Assembly (NCBI GenBank): GCA_035689185.1 | Contig: DASSLY010000066.1 | Location: 1-15,966, forward strand | Reading direction: 5' to 3' | Source: DASSLY01 sp035689185 | Lineage (GTDB): Bacteria > Actinomycetota > Actinomycetes > Actinomycetales > Dermatophilaceae | Length of the DNA stretch: 15,966 nucleotides | In this document: piece by piece, positions 1 through 6,343 of the stretch | How the letters are laid out: the number at the start of each line of letters is the position of its first letter | Position numbering within the stretch: position 1 is the first letter of the stretch | Program-made: the position numbers and the translations under genes | The notes under the pieces: model-generated | The model's input: only the letters and a program-made list of their open reading frames with translations | Told to the model about the DNA's origin: nothing | Databases searched by the model: none

Positions 1-21
1 GTAGCGACCCTTCTATGTTCG

Positions 22-1125
22 TCAAGCCGACAGCGGTGTACTGGCGACTATGTTCGATGCGGCGTTCTCGGCCCTGCTCGCGGCAGTCAGTGCGCGGTGG
101 ATCTGACGGGCGAGGTAACGCTTGAGGAGGCGGCGGATCTCGCGCTTCGTGAGCCCTTCGGCGAGTCGTCGTTCGACGTAGGCCTTGGTGTCCGCGTCGT
201 GGGTCATGCGCACGATGACGGCCATGTGCAGGGCCTTGTTCAGGCGCCTGTCGCCGCCGCGGTTGAGGCGGTGGCGCACCGTGTTCCCCGAGGATGCTGG
301 GATTGGGCTGACCCCTGCGAGGCAGGCGAATGCGGCCTCGGAATGCATACGCCCGTCGTGGGACCAGGCGACCATGGCTACGGCTGCGGTCACCGGGCCG
401 ATGCCGGGCTTGTCGAGCAGGACGCGGGCTGGGCTCTGCTTGAGCAACGCAGTGGTCGTCTTCACGTTTTCGGCGAGTTCCTCATCGAGGTCGATGATCC
501 GCTTGGCCAGCCGCACGGCTTCGGCGCGGGCTATCACAGCTGAGATGTCCTCGGTGCGGGTGCGCCACTTGGCGATCTCGGTGATCTGCTTGCCGGTCAA
601 GGGCTTGCGGGCGTCGATGCCCAGGTCGAGGACCCGAAGCAGGGCGGTCAATGCGTTGATGGTCGCGGTGCGCTCGGAGCTCATGTGGTCGCGAGCGGCC
701 ATCAGGACACGCAGGCCGGCACGCGCGCCGTCGTCCTTGCGCAGCTGGCGTTGCCGGTCGGTCGGTAGTGGGAGCACGGCGGCGGCGATGCGGCGTGCGT
801 CCAGCAGGTCAGACTTGCCGGTCCCGCGGTTGGCCTTGGCGTTCATCCGCGCGGCCTCGACGACCTGGTAGCCCGCAGCCGTGACCGCGCGGGCCAGCCG
901 GGCGCCATAGGTTGCGGCGCACTCGATCACCCACAGCACCTCAAGATCGCCGCCAGTACGACGGCCGACCCACTGGATCGCACGGGCCATACCCGCGGAG
1001 GTGGCGGGGAACTCGCCGTCGTCCACGACCTCACCATGAGTAGTCGCCAGGATCGACAGGGCGTGGTTACGGGCGTGGGTGTCCACGCCGATGACGAACG
1101 GATGAGCGTGCGCGACGATGGTCAT
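22..1125 (-). CDS. IS110 family transposase (DEDD recombinase)
   Basis: This 367-residue protein catalyses excision and insertion of its own element. The N-terminal RuvC-like DEDD domain shows D15 in GVDTH, E68 in VIECA, and D106 and D109 in KSDLLDA. The C-terminal Transposase_20 domain has a helix-hairpin-helix-like DKPGIGPVTAA near 238-248, then GVSPIPASSG near 271-280, whose serine (278 or 279) fits the catalytic serine known for this family, and RLNRGGDRRLNKAL. Length is normal for the family and the frame is intact, so it may be active. I chose the ATG at 1125 over the upstream TTG at 1155 because a GAGGAAGG ribosome site precedes it and the family N-terminus begins about ten residues before the first Asp. 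Confidence 0.93.
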   Translation of the reverse strand: MTIVAHAHPFVIGVDTHARNHALSILATTHGEVVDDGEFPATSAGMARAIQWVGRRTGGDLEVLWVIECAATYGARLARAVTAAGYQVVEAARMNAKANRGTGKSDLLDARRIAAAVLPLPTDRQRQLRKDDGARAGLRVLMAARDHMSSERTATINALTALLRVLDLGIDARKPLTGKQITEIAKWRTRTEDISAVIARAEAVRLAKRIIDLDEELAENVKTTTALLKQSPARVLLDKPGIGPVTAAVAMVAWSHDGRMHSEAAFACLAGVSPIPASSGNTVRHRLNRGGDRRLNKALHMAVIVRMTHDADTKAYVERRLAEGLTKREIRRLLKRYLARQIHRALTAASRAENAASNIVASTPLSA

Positions 1126-1439
1126 AGCGGCTGGGTCCTTCCTCTTCGGGGGCAACGGTCCGGCCGCGACGGCCGGCGCCGGCCCGGGTAGGAGTCACCA
1201 CGGGGCAGGACTGTGGATGAGTCACAACGCGAGTGCTGGCACGCGCGGTTGGACAGCCTTCTCATCAGGTCACCGAGGTGGGCCGAGAACGGCGCCGGCC
1301 ACCCCGCACCAGCGGACAAGTCGCTACCAAGGCACCCGATGCAGGGGCCAGTCAGACACAGAGTCACACCAGGGCGGGACGGCCGGAACCATCCTCACAG
1401 CCGGTCCCGGACCAGCCACCCCAAGACTCACAGTCAGGC
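1126..1439 (-). ncRNA. candidate IS110 bridge RNA / left-end non-coding region
   Basis: About 310 bp upstream of the transposase hold no convincing gene. In the IS110 group this left-end region is known to encode a bridge RNA with two loops that pair with donor and target DNA. Visible structure includes a perfect hairpin of 7-bp arms around a 3-nt loop at 1160-1176 (CCGGCCG / CGGCCGG) and a stem with one bulge and a 10-nt loop at 1277-1303 (GGTGGGCCG / CGGCCACC). I cannot fold the whole region or assign the binding loops, so the RNA is inferred from family knowledge and position. Confidence 0.35.
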
Positions 1440-2567
1440 ACACTCGTCACGGCGTTGGCCCTCAGCAGCGCCGTAGTGACCGGAGCCGAGGCTGCACCCT
1501 CGCCCCAGTCGATCGCCGTCACTGTGGGGTCCGCCAACGCGACGACGAGCAAGGGCGGGTTCACCATCAAGCAGGACCCGACTGCGACCGGTCGCACCCA
1601 CGTGACCATCTCGTCAGCGAGTGGCAGCCTGGCCACCACCGTGGCCCCGGGGTCGATCGTCAAGGCAGTCTTCGGCTACGGGGAATCAGCCCATGACGGC
1701 ACTCGCGCGGGGTCCGCCGAGGTGTCCGTGACTCCGCCCGACGACTCCACGGCCGACCCGGCAGCGGTTGTTCGGGCGTACAAGGCGTCGTGCCGGTCCG
1801 TCATCACGGACGCCATGGAGACCGGGCTGAGCTACGAGCAGGCCATGTCCCAGTTCGGGGACATGGACCCCGCCTCCAACCCGAGCAAAGAGGCGGCTGA
1901 GCGTGTTGTGGCTGCCGAGTCCGGAGCCAGTTTGACCGGTCGCGCCTCCCGCACAACACAGCGAGTCAGCCTCGCACCGGCGACCGCCTCAACCGCGTCG
2001 ACGTCACCGACCGTGGCGGCCTGGGCCACTGCCACGGCATACGACTCGTGGTGCACCGACGTGTCCGCCAACGGCGGGGACCAGACCGCGCACGGCTGCA
2101 TCATCCGGTACCTGGACTACAGCAGCGGTGGCCTGCGTTATTGGACGCACAAGCAAAAGGTCACCGCGAAGGACGATTCGTTCTGGATGGTCATGTCGTC
2201 CACGACGCAGCGGTACATCGCGCCCACCGGAAACAGCGTCGTCGACTGGGACCCGTGGCAGACCCAGTCCACGGGTGACTGCCGCACTTTCACCCTCGGC
2301 GCCACCGACCCGAAGACCGGCGTCAGCGCCTCGTACTCCGGCACCGTGTGCCCGGACAAGTTCGGTCCGTCGTTCAGCGACTCTAACCGCGGCTACGGCT
2401 CGTACTGGGGCGGAACATCGAACGACTACGTCGGAGCCCACTCGATCTCGGTGGTGAAGACGAGCCCCGGCTACTCCTCCAACGGCACTCTGAAGGTAGC
2501 AATGACATGGCGGGCCAGGGCGAGCCGCTCGGGCAGGGTGTCCAGCGACTGCCCGAGTTTGACCTGA
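1233..2567 (+). CDS. Secreted cysteine-containing hypothetical protein, chimeric at both ends
   Basis: The open frame encodes 444 residues, but only about 1440-2506 looks like the original gene. A hydrophobic run TLVTALALSSAVVTG followed by AEAAPS (1440-1502) is a signal-peptide core with a plausible cleavage site, yet a proper positively charged N-terminus is missing. The 69 codons before it resemble translated IS110 left-end DNA. The mature part is rich in Thr, Ser, Trp and Tyr and has four cysteines, in SWC, HGC, GDC and TVC contexts, that could form two disulfides, as expected for an exported protein. The last roughly 20 residues, after TLKVAM, are antisense to an istB fragment, so the true C-terminus has been lost. 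I recognise no family. It is probably a gene remnant although the frame is open. Confidence 0.5.
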   Translation: MLARAVGQPSHQVTEVGRERRRPPRTSGQVATKAPDAGASQTQSHTRAGRPEPSSQPVPDQPPQDSQSGTLVTALALSSAVVTGAEAAPSPQSIAVTVGSANATTSKGGFTIKQDPTATGRTHVTISSASGSLATTVAPGSIVKAVFGYGESAHDGTRAGSAEVSVTPPDDSTADPAAVVRAYKASCRSVITDAMETGLSYEQAMSQFGDMDPASNPSKEAAERVVAAESGASLTGRASRTTQRVSLAPATASTASTSPTVAAWATATAYDSWCTDVSANGGDQTAHGCIIRYLDYSSGGLRYWTHKQKVTAKDDSFWMVMSSTTQRYIAPTGNSVVDWDPWQTQSTGDCRTFTLGATDPKTGVSASYSGTVCPDKFGPSFSDSNRGYGSYWGGTSNDYVGAHSISVVKTSPGYSSNGTLKVAMTWRARASRSGRVSSDCPSLT

Positions 2568-2626
2568 CGCAGCAGCGCCTTGAGCTCCGCACTGATGCTC
2601 ACCGGCCCCGACGTGGCGGGGCTCAC
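2507..2626 (-). pseudogene. istB: istB 5' fragment (IS21 helper ATPase, truncated)
   Basis: Reading from the GTG at 2626, the minus strand encodes ISAELKALLRQVKLG followed by SLDTLPERLALAR, which resembles the N-terminus of IstB, the AAA+ ATPase that helps IS21 transposase choose and hold target DNA. The GTG overlaps the istA stop by four bases (GTGA), the usual coupling of the two genes. After about 40 codons the match to an IstB-like sequence ends, and the frame stops shortly after at PLEE. The Walker motifs and the whole ATPase core are missing. Confidence 0.7.
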
Positions 2627-4218
2627 TGGGCGCCGCCTTCGGCGCGGCGGGTCGCGAATTCACCCGGGTCGCGAGCGAACCTGCCCGCGACCACCGTGCC
2701 CGTCGCGGCCCGGGTCGCGGGTGGGGGCGGCTGGATCGGGGTCTGTTCGGTGCCGCGTTGGAGCATCCGGCCGATCAGGGCGACGTTGACGGCCTCGTGT
2801 TCCAGGGCGCTGGCGCAGGCCGCATCGACCTTGCCGGCGCCCCACTTGCGGACCAGCCCGATCAGCGCGTAGACCTGCCGCATCTTCGTCCACGGCAACG
2901 GGTGCTCCAGCAGCGCAGCCGCGTAGGCCCCGATCGCCGGGCCGTGCCCGGCGGCGAGGCGCTGGAGCTGCTCGAGGTCGCGCATCGCATAGACGGTCCG
3001 TTCCGCGGGCAGATCCGCCGGGTCGGTGCTGCGCCTACCGATCGGCATGCGGGGATGGACCTTCACCAGCTGCCCGCGGGCGAACACCCGCACCAGCGCC
3101 GAGTCCGCGCGGACCTGGACGTGCTGGCCGATCAGGTTCCCCGGCACCGAGTAGAGCGCCTTGCCAACCTCCAGGTGATGATCGCGATGCACCTTCACCG
3201 TCGCGTAGAGCGGCAGGTCGTAGCGCTGGTCCGGGGCTCGGCGCAACACCGGTTGTTCCTGCAGGCCGAACACCTCGGCGGGCCGGGCCTGGATGGTGCC
3301 GTGGATCCGCATCCCGGCCCGCTGCTGGCACCACAGCACGACGCGGCGCTGAGCATCGAAGCGGTCGATGAAGGTCTCGCCGGCGAAGAATGAGTTCCGC
3401 ACGAACGGGACGGTCCGCTCCACGCGGGGCTTGTCCTGGGGCGACCGGATCCTTGCCGGGTCAACCAGGAAGCCACGCGCCTGGGCGTACTCGGTGAACG
3501 CCTGGTTCAGCCGCGGCGCCAGCCTGTCCGCGCCGTCCACGATCGCCTTCATGTTGTCCGGGATCACGGTGGCGAACACGCCGTCGTAGAACTCCCACGC
3601 CGCCTCGCACCCGTCGATGACGTCTTCAATGCTCTGTCGGAACGACAACCACACGAACGTGTAACGGCTCACCACCGGGGTGAAGACCAGCGCGTGACAG
3701 ACCCGGTTGCTGCCCCTGTCCGGGTCCGGGATCAGGCCGAGCCGCCCGAAGTCGAGCTGCAGCTCATCCCCGGGCTTGCCGTCGTTGACCCGCACGGTCG
3801 TGCCGCGTCGCCCGCGGCCGACGTCGCAGACCTCCAAGGCGTACCGGTGCAACGTCCGCTCGGGCACCACGATCCCGCGACGGCCAAGCAGCTCACCGAC
3901 CTTCACCACCGTCAGACCCTCGGTCTTTAGCCACTTCTCGATCTGCTCGTGCTGGGCGACCAGCAAAGCCCAGGCCTGCCCGCGGCCGTCCGCCCGGTGC
4001 GGCCGGACCTTCTCCACCACCGAGCCCAGGAACACATCCGAGAGCTGCTCCTCCCCGCCGTCACCGACCAAACCCAGCTCCTGCGCGGCGGCCAGGTAGC
4101 GGCGGACCGTCTTGCGGTCCACTCCGACCAACCGTTCGGTCGCGCGTACCCCCTCCCCGCGCAGCCACAACCGCAGCACCTCACGAATCTCAAACACCCG
4201 TACCTCCCGGAACGCCAT
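2623..4218 (-). CDS. istA: IS21 family transposase IstA
   Basis: This 531-residue protein is the DDE transposase of an IS21 element. The N-terminus (about 1-50) is a helix-turn-helix domain with ATERLVGVDRKTVRRYL. The catalytic core shows the first Asp in ELQLDFGRLG, the second in VIPDNMKAIV, and the Glu in DKPRVERTVPFVR, in the expected order and spacing. The C-terminal part is the beta-rich and basic tail typical of IstA. Length is normal and I see no internal stop. I chose ATG 4218 rather than the frame's earlier start at 4272 because AGGAAGG lies 8 bases upstream and the family sequence begins there. The stop overlaps the istB GTG. Confidence 0.93.
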   Translation of the reverse strand: MAFREVRVFEIREVLRLWLRGEGVRATERLVGVDRKTVRRYLAAAQELGLVGDGGEEQLSDVFLGSVVEKVRPHRADGRGQAWALLVAQHEQIEKWLKTEGLTVVKVGELLGRRGIVVPERTLHRYALEVCDVGRGRRGTTVRVNDGKPGDELQLDFGRLGLIPDPDRGSNRVCHALVFTPVVSRYTFVWLSFRQSIEDVIDGCEAAWEFYDGVFATVIPDNMKAIVDGADRLAPRLNQAFTEYAQARGFLVDPARIRSPQDKPRVERTVPFVRNSFFAGETFIDRFDAQRRVVLWCQQRAGMRIHGTIQARPAEVFGLQEQPVLRRAPDQRYDLPLYATVKVHRDHHLEVGKALYSVPGNLIGQHVQVRADSALVRVFARGQLVKVHPRMPIGRRSTDPADLPAERTVYAMRDLEQLQRLAAGHGPAIGAYAAALLEHPLPWTKMRQVYALIGLVRKWGAGKVDAACASALEHEAVNVALIGRMLQRGTEQTPIQPPPPATRAATGTVVAGRFARDPGEFATRRAEGGAQ

Positions 4219-4293
4219 CGCCGCCCTTCCTGACCACTGGTCCGATGGCGGCAATCTCACCGGCAGCAGCACCGCCGCTGGGGGACCCCGGGC

Positions 4294-4369
4294 GGTCCCA
4301 TCACTGGCGAAAGGGTGGTCCCATGCTCATGGCGAAACACACCTCACGGTGGTCCCATGCTTCTGGCGG
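4294..4369. repeat. three terminal repeats at the IS21 end
   Basis: Three direct copies of a 19-bp motif are seen at 4294-4312 (GGTCCCATCACTGGCGAAA), 4317-4335 (GGTCCCATGCTCATGGCGA) and 4351-4369 (GGTCCCATGCTTCTGGCGG). All share GGTCCCAT, then TGGCG. Multiple repeats just inside each tip are a known feature of IS21 elements and are thought to be transposase-binding sites. Spacings are 23 and 34 bp between copy starts. Confidence 0.7.
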
Positions 4370-4375
4370 GCGACA

Positions 4376-5072
4376 CCGATGGGCTGAGGGTGATCCTGCT
4401 TCGGCCGGAGCGCATCCCAAACCGCGTATGCATACCAAGTCTTTACGCATCCAAGCGTGAGGGTCGCGACTTTCGGCGGAAAGTTACGCGGCGAACGCGG
4501 CGGCCGAGAGCGTTCGACGGTGGGCCGCCTGACCGTGCTCGCACCGGACGCGGTGGCGCGTCCGCCCGGCCTCGACGATTCGATCGTCTCCTACAGCGGC
4601 GAAGGCGCGTCAGTCCTGTTCAGTGGTGAGTGCGGATCAGTCTTGGGCGCGGGCCTCGACCCAGCAAGCAATACCCAGGAGGAGCTGATCCTCCGCAAGA
4701 TGCTGCGGACATCTGGCCAGTTCGCCGGATGAGGCGCAAAACCGCAAGTGGCGAGCAACGACGCCTCGCGCGACATGAGAGAGGACATGAGCGACTCGCT
4801 CACCCAGCGCTCGTCCGACTCACCACGCGAGAGCCACGCGCGCGCTTCCTGTCCCTCACCCGGGGCTCGTCAGACCTGGCACCGGGTGCCACGCTGGCGT
4901 CATGCCCGCCGAGCAGGCTGCGACACCGCGACAGGCACAGCAAGACGCGGTGCTCCTGCGCCGTCGCGACGGCGGGCAGCCTGGCTTTCCCGGTATTCGT
5001 TGCACTGCCGGTGCAGGACGGTCCGCGACGGCCAACGGGTCTGCGTGGTGCTGGCCGACGAGACCGTCCAGC
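4376..5072. other. about 700 bp without a convincing gene
   Basis: This stretch lies between the IS21 tip and the hypothetical pseudogene. Open frames exist on both strands but none has a recognisable domain or clear ribosome site. Two are worth noting. A plus-strand frame from GTG 4457 to 4732 (91 residues) has a soluble-looking second half containing SNTQEELILRKMLR. A plus-strand frame ending at 5089 closes with VRDGQRVCVVLADETVQL, which looks like the tail of a real protein whose front is missing. The stretch is best read as eroded flanking DNA between insertion events. Confidence 0.4.
4457..4732 (+). CDS. Doubtful small hypothetical protein
   Basis: A 91-residue frame begins at GTG 4457. 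I recognise no family, no signal peptide and no membrane segment. The first 25 residues are Gly/Arg-rich and look like translated non-coding DNA. The second half is compositionally more like a protein (GLDDSIVSYSGEGASVLFSG, then QEELILRKMLR). It has no clear Shine-Dalgarno site and no clear leaderless promoter. It sits alone between mobile remnants, so it could be a fragment of a lost gene or chance. Confidence 0.22.
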   Translation: MRVATFGGKLRGERGGRERSTVGRLTVLAPDAVARPPGLDDSIVSYSGEGASVLFSGECGSVLGAGLDPASNTQEELILRKMLRTSGQFAG

Positions 5073-5552
5073 TCAAGGAGTACGGCTAGGCCCGGCAGCT
5101 GACCCTGTGGGTAGCCAGTCGGCGTAGCCGGTCCGACGTCGGTGAGCTTGACCGCGACCGTCCAGGTGGCCGTGCCCCCGGTCAGCGGACTCGCCCACCA
5201 CCTCGCATTCCACGGAGACGATCCGGAACGCATCGGCTGCCATGAGCGCCTCGAGTCCATCCGTCGGCCAGATCAGCCGGGCCAGTTGGTCCAATGCGCG
5301 TGCGGCGGGCTCGTCCCCGGCATCCCGGCGTGATGGGTCCTCGACGCCCGAGTCGGCACTCGAACCGATCGTCACCGCGTTCGCCTCAGCTCGCGCCGCC
5401 GCTTCGTCCACGGCCGCTGCGTCGATGATGGAAACCTCAGCCGTTGCGGTGCGGGCCCACGTCTCGCGGTCCCTCCCGCGCTGGCGGCGCTGGCGAGGCG
5501 CCTGCGGCTCGGGGTCGGGCAACTCGAAGAGGCCGGGCTTGGCGTGATCCAT
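5073..5552 (-). pseudogene. Hypothetical protein, probable frameshift in a poly-G tract
   Basis: From ATG 5552 the frame reads MDHAKPGLFELPDPEPQ, a basic stretch (RQRRQRGRDR), an Ala/Glu-rich region, then LARLIWPTDGLEALMAADAFRIVSVECEVVGESADRG. It then turns into His/Arg-rich nonsense and stops at 5073. Removing one base from the five-G run (plus-strand C's 5175-5179) joins ESADRG to TATWTVAVKLTDV, which reads as a natural continuation ending near 5135. The gene therefore looks broken by a single inserted base, or the base is a sequencing error. Sequence after LTDV does not look like protein, so the 3' end may also be lost. I recognise no family. It is divergent from the P-loop gene 81 bp away, and the two may have shared a promoter. 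Confidence 0.5.
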
Positions 5553-5633
5553 GGTGATCGACCCTATGGCTACCCGTGCGCCTGGTGAATCCGAGCCGGC
5601 CCTATGGTCAGGCTGAGGCGTACATTCGGCGAG

Positions 5634-6178
5634 ATGCCGCGCCTGATCCACCTCAACGGCCCTTCACGCGTCGGCAAGTCGACGCTGGCTCGAAGGTACG
5701 TCGCCGAGCACCCGGGCACGCTCGCGCTCGATCTGGACGTACTCGCCGGATGATCGGCGGTTGGCGGGAGAACTTCTTCACTGCCTACGGGATTGCCCAG
5801 GCTCATGGGCGCGCGCTGGCCACGCGCCACCTGCGCGAGGGGTATGACGTGGTCCTCCCGCAGCTGGTCACGAGCCATGACCGAGGCCCAGGGTTCGAGG
5901 AAGCGGCCCGCGAGGCCGGTGCCACCTACATCGAGGTGGTCCTGTTGGTCGACGACGATCAGCACCTCCAACGCCTGCGCGCCAAGCAAGCCACCAACGA
6001 AGTCGAGGCACGTATTCAGGCGATGCTCGAGGATCCCGACAGCGACCTGATCGGCAAAATCCGCCGGCACCTGGCCCAGTACCTCGGTGACCGTCCGCAC
6101 ACGATCCGGCTCGACACCACTGGTCTTGGAGAGGATGAGGCTTACGCACGCCTCCTGAGCGCACTCGCAGCGACGTGA
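5634..6178 (+). pseudogene. P-loop kinase-like (AAA-type) ATPase, frameshifted
   Basis: From ATG 5634 the frame encodes MPRLIHLNGPSRVGKSTLAR, containing a Walker A motif (GPSRVGKST), and ends after 39 residues at TGA 5751. A second frame begins at ATG 5750, overlapping that stop as ATGA, and encodes MIGGWRENFFTAYGIAQAHGRALATRHL through to a stop at 6178. Adding one base at 5749-5751 fuses the pieces into about 181 residues with a standard small-kinase layout: P-loop, Asp-rich strand (LALDLDVLAG), helical core, VVLLVDDDQHLQRLRAK, and C-terminal helices. The family resembles nucleoside or sugar kinase-like P-loop proteins and zeta-toxin-like folds; the substrate is unknown. A one-base deletion, a sequencing error, or genuine stop-start reinitiation would all give this picture. 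Confidence 0.62.
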
Positions 6179-6234
6179 GGGTGCGCGAGGATCTCGTCGG
6201 CGGTCTCGGTCCACACGAAGGCCACCCGGACGCG
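6172..6234 (-). pseudogene. IS630-type transposase C-terminal scrap
   Basis: The minus strand reads RVRVAFVWTETADEILAHPHV. The FVWTxTADEIL pattern is the hallmark of the C-terminal end of IS630-family DDE transposases. Nothing else of the element is visible: no DDE core upstream and no inverted repeats. It overlaps the 3' end of the P-loop gene by a few bases, so an IS630 insertion or deletion may have reached this point. Confidence 0.4.
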
Positions 6235-6242
6235 GCGCGTCC
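6228..6242. terminator. small GC hairpin downstream of the P-loop gene
   Basis: GGACGC at 6228-6233 pairs perfectly with GCGTCC at 6237-6242 around a 3-nt loop, 50 bases after the stop at 6178. There is no T-run, which is common for actinobacterial terminators. The stem is short, so it could be chance in GC-rich DNA. Confidence 0.25.
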
Positions 6243-6265
6243 GCCGCCGCGGCGATCCCCCGCCA

Positions 6266-6336
6266 GGTGGAGGAAGGACGGTTGACACAGGGCAGCACCG
6301 ACGCACCATCGCCGGTGGAGGAAGGACGGTTGACAC
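6266..6336. repeat. perfect 23-bp direct repeat, two copies
   Basis: A 23-bp sequence starting GGTGGAGGAAGGACGGTTGA and ending CAC occurs without mismatch at 6266-6288 and 6314-6336, with 48 bp between copy starts. On the minus strand each copy begins GTGTCAACCGTCC. The arrangement, two identical copies close together in non-coding DNA beside transposase debris, fits the multi-repeat tip of an IS21-like element different from the one at 2507-4375. That assignment is inference. Confidence 0.8.
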
Positions 6337-6343
6337 GGGGCCC

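Larger units (their letters stand above)
1..1439 (-). mobile_element. IS110-family element, one end outside the window
   Basis: The element consists of a recombinase gene on the minus strand plus about 300 bp of non-coding DNA upstream of it. IS110 elements usually lack terminal inverted repeats, so the outer edges cannot be fixed by eye. The transposase-proximal edge is placed at about 1439 because plus-strand sequence from 1440 onward begins to look like a signal peptide and protein, while the same frame before 1440 reads like non-coding DNA. The downstream edge lies before position 22 or outside the window. Confidence 0.6.
2507..4375 (-). mobile_element. IS21-family element remnant (istA plus truncated istB)
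   Basis: The order on the minus strand is terminal repeats, istA, then the start of istB, as in IS21 elements. Only about 120 bp of istB remain before secreted-protein sequence starts, so the distal end of the element, with its terminal repeat, is gone. The istA-proximal tip is tentatively at 4375, where the minus strand begins TGTCGCCCGCC, matching the usual TG terminal dinucleotide. Without IstB and the second end it should not transpose by itself. Confidence 0.75.

Noticed and set aside
1122..1367. Short minus-strand open frame upstream of the transposase
   Set aside because: No protein-like composition. It lies in the IS110 left-end region, better explained as structured non-coding DNA.
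2004..2663. Long minus-strand open frame of 219 codons opposite the secreted-protein gene
   Set aside because: Its translation is Ala/Arg/Val/Gly-rich without motifs, and it crosses the istA/istB junction in a different frame. It is a shadow of GC-rich codon bias.
4591..4803. Minus-strand 70-codon frame (MSESLMSSLMSREASLL)
   Set aside because: Start-proximal repeats and no recognisable motif or ribosome site; opposite an equally doubtful plus-strand frame.
6266..6336. CRISPR array
   Set aside because: Only two repeats with a single 25-bp spacer, no further units and no cas genes nearby.
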